From Tetradesmus obliquus (taxonomy: Eukaryota; Chlorophyta; Chlorophyceae; Sphaeropleales; Scenedesmaceae), in contig CP126194.1 in NCBI GenBank assembly GCA_030272155.1, forward strand, positions 6,005,501-6,069,500: a stretch of 64,000 nucleotides of DNA. The letters run 5' to 3'. The notes below the pieces were generated by a model that made no database searches, had not been told where the DNA came from, and worked only from the letters and a program-made list of their open reading frames with translations. Positions 29,007 through 40,468 of this stretch are shown here, one piece after another. The first letter of the stretch is position 1; each line of letters begins with the position of its first letter. The translations under genes and the position numbers were made by a program.

Positions 29007-30057
29007 TCACAACACAGGAGCAGCCCCTGAGAACCAGTTGCATTTCAGTATGTTAAGTACAGAAAACGGCAACTGCTGTGGCTGCAGCTGTTCATCGGCT
29101 AGTGCAGGCTGCTGCTGCTGTTGTTGCTGCTGCTGGTGTCCGCAGCGCCTTAGCACCTCTGCCTGCATAGCAGCCTTCCACTCATCAAGCGAGGCAGCAG
29201 TGTTGTCTGGTGGCAGCAGGTCAGACATGTGCCTGTACCGTGTGCTAGGCAGTGGGGCATCATCCTGCAGCAGCAGCAGCAGGTGCGGCAGCAGCAGGAA
29301 CAGGACTCCAGCTGAAGGCAGTGCGTCTGCTGTTTTGTTTGAGAGTCATCACATGCAGTGAGCTGCTGTGGGCGTTGCTAGCAGCAACAGTGCTGACAAG
29401 TCAGCTACCCGCACAGCTTGGCACGAACTTTCAGCAAACGTGACCAGGAGCCACAGCTGCGGATGCCAGCAACGCCGATGCCAGCACAACATAAACACGT
29501 CTGCTTGCCTGTGTCATAGATTGCTAAAGCCCAACCAGCCCTGGCCTGGCCATGTTTTATTTGGCAAAGATACAGCAGCCACTGGTGCAGCAGGACACAG
29601 CAGAAGCCGTGCCAACGCTGTTACATGCTGCAGGGGCAGCTGATGGATCAAATGCCACTGCACCTGTTCGTCCGCGGTGTTAGCAGCTGCTTTGCCGCAT
29701 GGTCTGCACTGCAGCTCTGCTTCCAGCATGCGCTGCTGCAAGGTGTTGACTGCATCCAGATGCTTGCGCAGAATGTGGTTGTTGATGGTGGGCAGCGCTG
29801 CTGCAGCCACTGGCGATGGCAAGGGGCTGCCAAATAAAGAGCTGAAGCGATAACCTGAGCCCATCACACCCTCGGTGCGGGCCAGGTGCGACTGCGTGAC
29901 AGCAAGAGCTGTGATGTTACTCAGCTGCTGTAAGCAGTAGTTCACCAATGTCCAGCCTGCTGGCGATGTGCTTGAAGTTTGATGTGAAAACATAAGAACG
30001 AGCAATTTAAAATACCTTTCGTGACGACGAGCTTCTTGAGGAGGGTGGATGCGCCAT
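29007..30057 (-). CDS. Hypothetical protein with central helix and poly-Q
   Basis: Not recognised. Three exons, 30057-30016, 29927-29664 and 29264-29007, join in phase 0 throughout to 187 residues. Exon 1 is MAHPPSSRSSSSRK before a GTATTT donor. Exon 2 carries VMGSGYRFSSLFGSPLPS and a helix, NNHILRKHLDAVNTLQQRM, suggesting a short coiled coil. Exon 3 starts DDAPLPSTRYRHMSDLLPPD, then SLDEWKAAMQAEVLRRCGH, nine glutamines and a hydrophobic tail. The exon 3 acceptor is again a CTG tract ending CTGCTGCAG. No signal peptide or membrane span. It could be a subunit of a coiled-coil complex; that is only a guess. Confidence 0.6.
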
Positions 30058-30753
30058 GGTCTAGGACTGCTTTCGAACAGGCTACGACTCGACGTGAGGA
30101 AGACGTAAGGAAAGCAGCGCGCCGGTGTTAGCGACAATGTACTTTATGCGTGGGTGCCAACACCCGTACTTAGCTGAACAGTGACAACGTTGCCACCAGT
30201 CAAACCCTAATGACACCCCAGCTGTGGGCATCTCATATCGCTGACTGATCTCAGCTAGCAGCACTTGAAGGCTCTGCATGACCTTTAACATGCCTTCAAC
30301 AGTGATCAAGTGCAGTTACAGCACAGCAAAGCAAGCGACGCAGGGCCACTGAGCTGGCACATGTGTTTGGCACTGCAGGTGTGTGGTGCTGGCAGCAGCA
30401 GCCCAGCGGGAGGTGCATGGGGTGGCAACAACAGCAGCAACCGGTGCGGGTCAACCACCACTTGTGCTGCACAGGTGCCAGACAGCATTGGTTCTTGAAG
30501 GCGCTGGCACTCTCAAGAGTGTGTGGCATCAAGACCTCGCAGACAGTAATAATCTGCAGTGCAGTGTCATTTTTTTTTCTCTCCAAAGTTTATCTCTCCG
30601 AATTCACTTTCCAGTGGGTTGGTGGTGTTGAGAAACACCGTTTTGGGTTTGTTTGTTTTTTCGTTTCAGGCATGGGTTCATTCAGGCTGCTGCAGGACTG
30701 TGGCTCAGCAGCCAGGGTGGGAGCAGGCTGCAGGGCAGGGCCAGGGCAGGTGC
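30058..30753. other. Intergenic, no supported gene
   Basis: Upstream region of the 29007-30057 gene and 3' region of the 30754 gene. It contains T-rich runs near 30570-30665. Small frames at 30082-30309 and 30306-30488 on the minus strand lack matching splice sites. Confidence 0.45.
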
Positions 30754-31400
30754 CTACAGCTGCATCAGGTGTGCCCGCACAGCAAACACCTCGCCCGCCA
30801 GCTGCTCAGAGGTGCAGCAAGACAGCAGCTGCGTGCGCAGCTTCATATAGTCCTCTTCAGGCATTGGGAGCAGCAGCAGCTCACACAGCACCTGCACTGC
30901 CTCAGACCACGAGTCGGATGCAGCGCCGCCATTGCAGGGCATGAACGGCGCATGGCACTGCAGGAAGCACTGCACCAGGCCTGCCATGCGTGCCAGGTCC
31001 TCGGTGCTGTCGCAGCGCTGCAGGATGGGCATGAACACCGCATTGACCTGGTGGCGCTCCAGCAGGGAGGCAGTGGCGTGCAGGTTGTACTGCTGCAGGG
31101 CGTTCAGGCCCTTCACTGCTTTGAAGAGGCACTTTGTGTAGCATGCAAGGAACCAGCTGGCGCGCAGCTCGACATCGCGCAGCTCCCTGAAGACATCCTT
31201 TGCAACGCTCACGATGTCCTTTGCCAGGTGCTGGGTCAGCCTGTCAAATGGCAGCCGGAATCGCTGCAGCTTGAGCCCTGCCAGGCAGCCCTTAGCCCTG
31301 CGCTCGAGCTCGTTGGCCGGGGCGGGGCAAGCCAAGTTGCGAGGTGCCAGCTGGGTGGTCTCCTGAGGTGGGTGCTCGGGCGTCAGGTGCGCACAGCCCT

Positions 31401-31471
<71 letters not shown>

Positions 31472-32163
31472 TGCAACAGCATGGTGTTTGATCAGCAAGT
31501 GCGTGCAAAGAGGCAGGCAGCAACAATGATACCACTGGCAGCTAACCAATGCCATTGCGCTGCACTGCGCCCACCTGAACTGCTGGTGCCACAGCGCTGC
31601 CAGTCTTGTCGGTCTTGAGGGGTGCCCCAATGTGCACAATCATGTCCTGTAGCAGCAGTAACATGTGAGCTTAGGCCAGCACAGCGTGAGTGCGAGAGAA
31701 GAAGCATAACAACAGAGGGACACGAGCTGCCAGAACAAATCTGGCGGCAGCGATAAACTTGCTTACGCAGACAGCCAAACAGCATGTAGCTGTGTGAGCC
31801 AGTGAGTGTCCTTGCACTCACCACATCAGGGATGCTGTTGTCAGCAGTGGTGGTGGTGGTTGCAGGGGCCTTCTGCTGCAGGCCTGCTGGTGAGGAGGTA
31901 GGCTGGGAGGCAGCAGCAGGGGCCGGCAAGGGGACTGGGGACAGCAGCAGCCTGAGGACGCGCTGGCAGCAGTAGACAGCCAGGCGCAGGATGACCCAGG
32001 CGGCGTAGTAGAAAGCGCAGCAGGTGGCAGCCAGGCCCAGGTAGCAGCAGGTCGTAAGGAGGGCCCAGCAGGCAGCACCAGGGGCAGTGCAGACCATCCA
32101 GCTCCAGTAAAAAACCACCTTGAAGAAGAGGACAACCAGTGATGCCAACTTCTCCATGGTCAT
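30754..32163 (-). CDS. Predicted membrane protein of unknown function
   Basis: Exons 32163-31822, 31646-31575 and 31398-30754 join in phase 0 to 352 residues. The first 80 residues are strongly hydrophobic with Cys and aromatic residues (about three membrane segments, beginning MTMEKLASLVVLFFKVVFYW) and end in an Ala/Pro linker. Exon 2 is DMIVHIGAPLKTDKTGSAVA. Exon 3 is a Leu- and Cys-rich helical domain, including RFRLPFDRLTQHLAKDIVSV, then RELRDVELRASWFLA, ending ASDSWSEAVQVLCELLLLP and AVRAHLMQL. No catalytic motif is evident. The third exon's acceptor follows a (CTG) tract of about 23 units. A TATA box stands 136 bp above the ATG. The gene model is solid; the function is unknown. Confidence 0.7.
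31401..31470. repeat. (CAG)n microsatellite, about 23 units, at a splice acceptor
   Basis: Reads (CTG)n on the coding strand and ends in the CTGCAG acceptor of exon 3 of the predicted membrane protein, only two bases from the exon. One CAA interruption lies near the distal end. Confidence 0.95.
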
Positions 32164-32298
32164 GTTGACGGTATGTCTTGGATATGATTTTCGAAGGTTT
32201 CCCGTGGGGTTAGCCCTTAAAGGTAATCCGTGGGGATATTGAACGCTTCAGGTGTTGTTGTCCAATTACTTGGTGAGGTTTCTGTGCAATGGCCGAGC

Positions 32299-32305
32299 TT
32301 ATATA
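32299..32305 (-). promoter_or_regulatory. TATA box of the membrane-protein gene
   Basis: TATATAA on the minus strand, 136-142 bp above the start codon at 32163. It is the only such motif in the first 300 bp upstream. Confidence 0.4.
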
Positions 32306-33402
32306 CCGTAGGCAGTGACCATGCCGACGAGTGCCGCCTAGAGCTCATGCCCGCTCAGCTTCCAGTTGAGCTGAGCCGGGCTGAATGAGTTCTAGCTTTC
32401 CCTGTAGCAGAGCAGGCAAACTTGCGTCAGTCAATGCGGCAACTCAATGTCACCCGAATCAGATTTGGCGCGGACACACTTCGCGCCCAAACTGCATTTG
32501 ACACGAGCGAGACAGCAGTCGCGACGCAGATAGCGAACTTACAATCAAAGCACAATTGAAAAAAGATTGTTTGCCGTGACTCACCTCTGCTCTGCTTGAG
32601 AAGGTGAGCTCAACTCATCGGCCGAGGTCTGAGCTGAGTCTGACCCGTCATTTGCGACTGCTCGACTGCCCTATGCTGCAGCTGTGCTGCTAGAGTCATT
32701 GCATGCATTGCTGCTTGTCACTAGCTATAGCACTCTTTGTTGCTAGCAAAGCCTGCTGCCCTGTTGCAGGTCGCATCAGTGGGGTTGCCAGCAACTGCAC
32801 GTGCTTGCTCAGAGAGGTTGGAACCGTGGTCCAGCAGTGCATCGTGCTGGTTGAAGCTGTCGGGGAAACGCATTTGCTGTGAAATTACCCCTACGTGACC
32901 TTCGGAGCTTGACAGAAAGCTGCAAGGTTGCATGACAGAACATTGCCAAGCCCGCACAACGCACACTGCTGTCAAAGTGGTTCTACAGTTTACAGTGATG
33001 ACAGGCAGAGCTTGCTCGCCAAACTGCTGTTCCATTTCATGCACTCCTTCTGTCTTATACCTGGGATGTACAGGCCAGCTAGCTGCTAGCTGCCTTGCAG
33101 TCGTGCTGGCTCGTGCTGCTGCGGCTGCTGCTTCTGGCTCCTGCTTCTCTTCGACAGACCCTCACCCAGCCTCGGTTCTTTTTTTCCAGCCTCGGTTCCT
33201 CTGTGTAAAGAGTTACAACGTGCATCAGGTCACACATTACAAGCACAATGCACCATAGTGCTGCAATACCCGCTCCCCTGTACACAGCAGCGCCATGGCC
33301 GCCCCACAAAGCATTACCGCACCAACCAGCAGGATGGCACGTAGCTGCCTGTGGCATGCAGGATGAGCCAAAAGCTGAGGGGGCCTTGGAAGCGCCCTGC
33401 CC

Positions 33403-33442
33403 TGCCTATATAAGAAAGTTGCCGATTGCCTATATATAGGCA
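33403..33442. repeat. Duplicated TATA motif and 16-bp perfect palindrome
   Basis: TGCCTATATA occurs at 33403 and 33427. The second copy is part of the perfect palindrome TGCCTATATATAGGCA at 33427-33442. No gene follows closely on either strand, so a promoter role is not shown. Confidence 0.6.
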
Positions 33443-34150
33443 GTAGCTACTCAGTTGACAGCTGCACTCGTGACGATGCTGATGCATTGGCAGTCATGAC
33501 GCCGTGTAATACACAGATGTGAAGCACCAGACACTGCTGATGGCATCAGCAAAGCGCGCTAAGGGTTACAGCAGTATTGGCCTGGGTGCGCTTCTCCTAC
33601 TGTCGTAGCAGTTGGCAGCGCAGGCAGATAAACGGCTGCCATGCAACCTCGACAGCAGCTCCACCATACTTTGCGCTGCAGTGAGATCGACGCGCTGCCC
33701 GACACGTAGTAATAGTGCTGACATGATGCTACACGTATTGCTGGTGATCACAAGCATAAACACAAGGCATGTCCACGAGGCGTTGTTGATAACACCGCAC
33801 AGCACTCTTCCTCAAAGAGACAGCATCCTTCCCGAATAATTTGGACGAATGCATTCAACACTATCTATGTGCCAGTAAGGCACAAATGGCAATCCAAAAG
33901 TGCCTGATATACATCCAAGCCATGCTACAGAAACACCAGATACTGTACACTCACTCCACTGGCACAGCTGCTGGGGATTGCAAGGGGCACAGGCCTGCCT
34001 CCTGGGCTTAGCATGCATGCCCCCATCACATCAAACTGGGTCAGGTCTGCAGTGCCGCTGGATGTGCTCATGGTAATTGGTGCACCGCAGCTGCGCTGTG
34101 CTGCTTACTTGCTGCTGCAAGGATGCAGCGGCAACCCTGCCATGCCTCTG

Positions 34151-35134
34151 TCACCCTTCATCCATGCCGCCAGCATCGCTGCTGCTGCTGCCACCAGCTG
34201 CTGCTGCACCACCGCCATCCACTGGCCTACATTCAGAACGCAGCACAGGAGAATACGCAGCAGTGGGCTCAAGCTGTAATTCTTGTCACAATGGGCGACA
34301 GTAGCAGTAGCTTCAGCACTCATGCAAGTGGCACCATTGTTACTGTGCAGCCTTCACTGAACATAACCATGCACCTTTTCAGCTGCGTGGTCACTGTGGT
34401 TCCTTTCATGAACGAAGGCTGGTGCACAAAGCACGCTGCACGTGAATCTCTGCATATAACATATGATTAGTCGGATGTGCTGTAGCATTGCAGTTACGCA
34501 ATGAACCAGTGGTGCTCTTGCTGCTGTGCTTGCAGCTGCTGCTTGCAATGCCCACCTGCCACGGGGCGGCGTTGTCGGTTCATACGGCAGCTGCCAGGCC
34601 CAGCCTGGCTGCTGCTGAAGCTGTAGCTGCGGTTGCTGCTGCTGTAACTGCTGTAGCTGCGGTAGCTGTTGCTGCTGCTGTTGCTGCTGCCCAAACTGCT
34701 GGTACTGCTGCTGCACAGCCTGTGCAAGCGATGAGCCCAGACTACCAGGTACTGCAGCAGGAACTTGCTGAACTGGCTGCTTGTTTTCGCTGAATTGCTG
34801 CAGCTGCTGCCAGTAGGACCCCGTGACTGCTGTGCCTGGGCTTTGCTGTTGATGTTGCTGTTGCTGCTCATGGGCGGTCTGGCCCCTGGACGCGTCGAAG
34901 GCGTACACAGACTGCGTGTATACTGGCTCCGGTTCTGGTTCCTCGTCATCTGAGGCAGCAGCGAGGAGCATATAAGCAGCTGTATGGTGCCGAGAGGGCG
35001 GAAGCCGAGCTGCTCTGCAAACTCGGCGAACAGTGCTCTGCCTCACCGTCTATCAGTTCTGGTAGGTCAATGAAGGTGTAGTCCAGCTGGTGCAGCACTG
35101 AATCCAGCGGATCATTGCTACTCTTGCCCTGCAT
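34151..35134 (-). CDS. Acidic Gln-rich protein of unknown function
   Basis: Exons 35134-35047, 34949-34556 and 34226-34151 close in phase to 185 residues. The N-terminus, MQGKSSNDPLDSVLHQLDYT then FIDLPELIDDDEEPEPEP, is the only complex part and resembles a short acidic interaction motif. The middle is mostly glutamine; then comes PGWAWQLPYEPTTPPRGR and a Gly/Ala/Ser tail ending GGMDEG. The start codon is the first in-frame ATG of exon 1, though more sequence is open upstream to about 35280 without an ATG. No domain is recognised; a transcription-related role is only suggested by composition. Confidence 0.55.
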
Positions 35135-36002
35135 GCTGCCAACAGCAACCTTGGTGCAAGTCCTGAGGCAGCTGTGCAAAAGCTGTGCACGATCACTTTT
35201 TTTGCTATAGCCAGGACAGCTTTTCGAATCACTTTATCCTTCAGTGCCAGGTCGCTAACTTGAATGCGAGGGTCTTGCACCAGTACCCTACCAGGTTTGT
35301 GAACTGCCAGTTTTCTTTGCTGCCAGGTAATCAGAACCCTGCCTAACAGCCTCTGCAGGGGAGCAACCCTGCTGACAGAAACTATTTTTCACTCAAGTTC
35401 TGGCTCCCAAAGCAGTACAGTCCATTGCACTATTCCATGCTGTTGTCCGCAGCAATGCCAGCATCATCCAGTCCACTCGAGAAGAATACTGGGCGGCTGC
35501 AGCGCAGCACGACATATTAGTGGCTGGTCACTTCCTTCTACTGCACATCACTCATCCTGGGTTTGGCGAGGGTTACACCAAGCCGCAATTAAACAGCCGA
35601 ATCACTGTCAAGGTGACCTCACAACAGTCAATGAAAGCAGTCACCAGTCGCGTATATGAGCGTGCATGTGGTGCACTGCTGACACCCACGAAGCACTCCA
35701 AACACTGCTAGCAGCAAGCAGGCACTATTGTACACCTCCATTGCCTGTTTCAGCTGAAAGCCAGGGCTCCACTACTTCCACACGTACTGCTACCACTCTG
35801 TAGCTGAAGCTGCTGCGCCTGTTCAAACCTCTGTGCATGTCTGCACTCAAACGCTCCTCAACAGTCATCGCCACAGCTGCATGCAGCTTTATAAGCCTTT
35901 ACTCTGTTTCTCTCTGCAGCCTTGAGGCTTTGCAGCTGTTCCGCTCCATGCCCCCTCTGCAAATCTTGCTGCAGCAGCAGCAGCAGCAGCAGAAACTGCT
36001 GC
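35135..36002. other. Intergenic, no supported gene
   Basis: Promoter side of the acidic Gln-rich gene and 3' side of the amidase. A short CAG run lies at about 35972-35992. Frames are short and show no family likeness. Confidence 0.45.
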
Positions 36003-38231
36003 TCACACAGCAGCCTTGGCAGTAGCAGCAGCAGCAGCGGGCCTCACTGCACCAGCTGCTGCAGCACCGCGGGCAGCAGCCAGCTTGAGTCCTGCAAGGC
36101 CGTTGGCTGCCTTGGCCACTGCAGCGCTGCCGTTTGCTGCTGCCAAGGTCTGGCTGATCAGCTTGGACTGAGGAGGAGGCTCGATAACGCCACCTGCACA
36201 CAACACGGAGCAGCAAAGCAGCAAACGGTGTGTCAGCACACAGCACACTGCAACGCCTGGGCGCAATGAGCATGGAATGACGCTTGTGGAGATATACAGA
36301 CATGCTTGTGCGAGAGGCTTGAGAGATGTGCCATTGTGTGACATCATAACGGGCAGCTGTCAGCGCTTGGTATGCACGTCCATGATGACATCAAGCAGGT
36401 ATGCTGCCTAAGCATCGCATGTCAAACCGTCAATCATCTTGCAAGCCCTGAACAGCTCGCGCACGCAGCAAGCCAGCAGGTCAGGCAATCATTGCATGAT
36501 CTTACATTGCACACTGTACCAGCCGCCACTCACCTGATGCCTCCTCATGGCTACTGAACATACACATGCAGTTTGTGACGCAGTGACTGCAGTGCGCATG
36601 CTATCTTCTGTTGCAAAGATCTTAGCTGGCGCCCAGCTGCCACGCACCTGAGGCCTCCTCAGGCGCGTCAGCGTCACGGGTGAGCAGCTCCACCTGCGCT
36701 GCTGCCTTGCGCGGCTCGTTCACCCACGTCCTGGGCAGCAGCAGAGCAGCACCAGACACATGCCAGTCAGCCACACGATGCGTTCGGCCCCTGCTGCCGC
36801 TGCTCTACGGCCATAACTGCGCTACGAGTTCCTCTTATAAGCACATCGGCAGCCGTTAACGTGTTCCTGTCCCTTTTGTGGCTAGGCATTGTATGTGCAG
36901 TGAATTTGAATATCCAGCACGTGCCTCAACGCAGGCCGTAACATGGCAGATGCGGCAGCAGGCTGCTGCTGCGAATCCATTGGATTCGTCCATGCTGCAC
37001 AGCTGTCTGGTCCTTACTTGTAGAAGTCGAAGGGGCATGTGGCGTGGCCGCGGGGCTCTGAAGTGTAGCCGCGGTGCAGCAGGTTGTACAGGTGGTTCTC
37101 AGCCGTCCAGTGCTTGCGCGCATCCCTGCAGCAACACACAGCGGCAGCAGCAGCAGCAGCAGTAAAAAGCAGAGGTGCATAATCAGCTGGCGTCCATGCT
37201 GCAGCAGAGACAGTCCAGACAGCTGGATTCACGCAACTTAGAGTATACAACAGCATGACAGCGCCGAAGAACAAATACTTGATCCCCTAATCGCTGCTGT
37301 GTGTCGCTGCTGTGTGTTTCTACTCCCCACCTGATGGCTGTGAGTGACAGCGTGGCGTAGGTCAGCTCATCAGGTGAGGTGCCGCACTCGCCCAGCACGC
37401 TGCCGTCAAAGTCTGCAGCGCAGCAAGCAGCAGGAGAAGGTGAGCATGCAACACATGCTGTTCATGTACTGTAGGTTTTGCCAGCAGGTGCTTTGTCCAG
37501 CTGAGGTGCCAGCTGATGCATTGACGCTGGTGGGCACTGACATCTGGCCCAGCTGGCACACAAGGCAACGCACGCTGGTGTGGTGTTCACTGTGGGCCGA
37601 TAATGCAGCAGCAGCATCAACATTGCAACTAGGTATGCTGAGTATGCAGCACGCGTGAACCACTGTTGTGCTTAGATACTGTTCAGGCAGGCTCAACATA
37701 ACTCGGCTCACCGATGATGTTGGAGTGGCCAAAGTAGCTGTACACCAGGTCACGGCCAGCCATGTTGGCCACTGCCATGTAGCAGTTGTTCTGCAGCAAA
37801 CACAGCGGGGGTAGCAGCATTCATGCGCTGGTATGTTGCAGGCCTGTGAGAATTTGTGTAGGGCGTGGCTGCATCAAATCCGGTCCGCACGTCGCTGGCA
37901 CCTGCCTCTGCATGCACACATATCAACAAACGTGTGGAACAAGGTCCCCGCGCTACTGCTTGCGTCTTTTGTCAACCACTGTGCCAAGCAGGCTGCTGGT
38001 GAGCAACAATTGAGGCCGCGGCACTTCTTAAGGCCACAGCCTAATGTACTGTGCACGCCACACTGATGGAGCTGCACCAGTCATCTGCTGCAGACGTGTC
38101 AGCTGCTGTCACCCGCCAAGTCTGATGTGCTGCAACCCTCACCTCCCACGCGCGCACGCAGGCCACCTTGATCTGCTGCTCCTTTGCGGGGTACATGTAG
38201 CCTGGCCAGCACGTGAAGCAATGCAACAGAT

Positions 38232-38284
<53 letters not shown>

Positions 38285-40468
38285 GGCGGCAGTAGAGCGG
38301 TCATGGCGGTTTGCTGGCCAGCCTGATCAAGACATGGCCTTAGCGCGGCGATGCACACACTTGCTTTTATCAAGTGCTTCAGTTCTGCGTAGCCGCATTA
38401 GGCCTTGCAGTTTGCTTGGCCATGTGACAGCTAGATGCACACTGCAAAGCTGCATCACCCAGCTGCTACAATATCACAACATGCAGCAAAACAACAATAA
38501 CACAATGCTGTGCTCACCCTGGATGCGCACTACCAGCTCTGCGCCCTTCATCACAGTGTCACGCACCACCTCAGGCATGTTGCCATCTGAGCAGCAGCAG
38601 CAGCAAGCACGGAGCAGCAGGCAGCAGCAGCAGGGGCAGTGACACGGCATTGATTCATGCGGGGACTGCGGGGCAACCCAGCAGGGTGACAAAGTGAAGA
38701 CAGCAGCGTGTTGATGAAGGCAGCGGCCCAGCAGCGCTGTCAGCCACCGCACATAGCATCCTCACCAACAGCACTGCACAAGTGCCAGAGCAGTTACATT
38801 ACTATGGCACGCATCCAGCAGCATCCAGCAGTCATCTTTCCAGCACCTATTCAGCATGCAGTGGCCAGCTGTAGATAACTGCCCCTGGCTGCGCCTCACC
38901 GTAGCAGATGACACCTCCCACCACCACACATGACGTGATACAGCACCAGCTGCAGCTGCCGCAGCAGCAGCAGCAGCAGCAGCAGGTAAGGCTGCCCCCA
39001 GCCGCTCACCGTAGCATATGACACCTCCCACCACCAGCCCCTTGGGCCCAATCGCCACGCCTGTCTCATGGCCGGCAGTCCACGGCTCCTGCGGCGTCCT
39101 GCAGGCGGCGATACACACGAGCACATCATGCATGCATCAGTGACCACTATCAGGCTCAATGGCTGATGCACAGGGCAGCGGCCTCACATGCAGCGAGACA
39201 GCACAATTCAGGCAGCCCACGGCATCATCTAGCACTCGAGCAGCCAAGCTATTGTATGCTGTTGCATCTGCATCAACAAGGCCTGCTGCAGCCCGCAGTG
39301 TGGCCCGCCACTTGCTACTAACACATGACCTCCCAAAAAATGACGCTCACCACGGGAAGATCTTGCGGTAGGTGTAGTTGACCTCGCCCTGGTCTGTAAC
39401 CATGATCATGGTGTTGTAGGGGTTGAGGCCCTCGGGGTGCTTTTCACCAGTGATGCTGAAGATGCCAAACACCTGCACAGATACGGCAGCGGCAGTTTTG
39501 TTGCGGACGGCATGGTGTGTTATGAGGATAGAGCAACACTTTGTCACCCTGTCCCACCTTGAACCCTGTCCTACCTTGAACACCCTGTCCTGCCTGTGCT
39601 GCTGGTCCCTTGTGTTGTTGCAACAGCTTGTAAGGACGAACTGTTGTTTTGACCAGTGCCGGTGTATCTTCAGCGCACTGACATGTTCTGGTACCGCAAT
39701 CAGCTGCGGCGCCTGCACACCTTGTTCTTCTTGCAAGCTTCCTTAAACATCTTGACCTCTGGTCCATCCAGTGTGGTGGTCAGGTCCTGCCACTTTTCCG
39801 GGTGAAAGCCCTGGGTGCTGTACTGCAGGGTGCAACAGGTGTTCAGACAGGCACACAGAGGCGGCAAACAGTGAGATACATATGGCGCAGCTGAGCCATG
39901 GCAACATAGAGTGGTGTGGTGTGGACTGCTAGCCTGAATAATGGCTACTGCTGGCAGGCGCACTGGCAAGGAGTGTGAGTGGCAGCGCTGCCAGCAGCAA
40001 TGACATTGAAGGGCATGTGCACTGCTTGATGTGCAGTCTCCAGCTGCCCTTGCGGCAGCCTTACTGAAAAGCAAGCGGGACCGGCGCACCCTAGTGGGTC
40101 GCTATAGCTGCAGCTGTCCGCTGACAGCGCTACTAGAAACAGGCGTGCATGTGCTGGTGACGCTGCAGTTGCTGCAAGACTGACGCATAGTACCAGCGGG
40201 CGGCTGCTAACAGCAGTTGCGGGAAGAAGAAGAAGTAGAAGCACGGCAAGTTCTTGCGCTCGCTGCGCAGCTGCTGCACTGACACACGCACCTCAGGAAA
40301 GATGATGAGGTCCAGTCCAGGGTAGCCCCTCTTGGCACCCTCAATCATCTTGGCAATTCGGGCACAGTTCTGCAGCACATCCTGGCGCGACTCACACACA
40401 GGCACTCGATAGTTGACCACTGCAACGCCTACAGCGTCCTTGCTGCTGGAGATGGAGCCAGTAGGCAT
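36003..40468 (-). CDS. Aliphatic amidase, AmiE type (nitrilase superfamily)
   Basis: Hydrolyses short aliphatic amides to the acid and ammonia, a nitrogen-scavenging reaction. Eleven exons (high to low): 40468-40292, 39822-39721, 39472-39351, 39098-39010, 38586-38518, 38201-38143, 37790-37712, 37412-37331, 37125-37018, 36730-36648, 36193-36003; every phase closes, giving 386 residues. The sequence follows bacterial AmiE almost without gaps: [104 protein letters not shown]. The catalytic Glu59, Lys130, Glu138 and Cys162 match AmiE E59, K134, E142 and C166. The last 63 residues are an Ala-rich extension. Formamidase (AmiF) is the alternative. No targeting peptide is evident. Introns 4 and 10 sides carry partial exon copies. 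Confidence 0.93.
36520..36661 (-). repeat. Tandem duplicate of the amidase exon 10 donor region
   Basis: CAGC-GCCAC-CACCTGA-GCCTCCTCA, the end of exon 10 with its donor at about 36634-36661, recurs at 36520-36547, period 114. The shared GATCTTA about 30 bp to the left of each copy shows that the duplicated unit is longer than the exon part. Confidence 0.7.
38232..38283. repeat. (CAG)n microsatellite, about 17 units
   Basis: Lies in the intron before amidase exon 6, reading (CTG)n on the coding strand about 30 bp upstream of the acceptor at 38202. Confidence 0.95.
38898..39041 (-). repeat. Tandem duplicate of the amidase exon 4 3' end and donor
   Basis: The last 30 bp of exon 4 with its donor (39007-39040, encoding VVGGVICYG) recur at 38898-38929 with one or two changes, period 109. 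A CAG run separates the copies. The duplicated part includes the catalytic-cysteine codon and a good GTGAGG donor, but there is no obvious acceptor in front of the second copy. Confidence 0.85.

Larger units (their letters stand above)
32164..34150. other. Intergenic stretch, no supported gene
   Basis: It holds the promoter of the 30754-32163 gene and the 3' region of the 34151 gene. The part from about 32160 to 32640 is poorer in CAG words than its surroundings. A palindromic TATA motif at 33427 is listed separately. No gene can be supported. Confidence 0.45.

Noticed and set aside
30559-31491. 310-codon plus-strand frame with a poly-Q tail
   Set aside because: Antisense shadow of exon 3 of the predicted membrane protein; the poly-Q is the intronic CAG tract.
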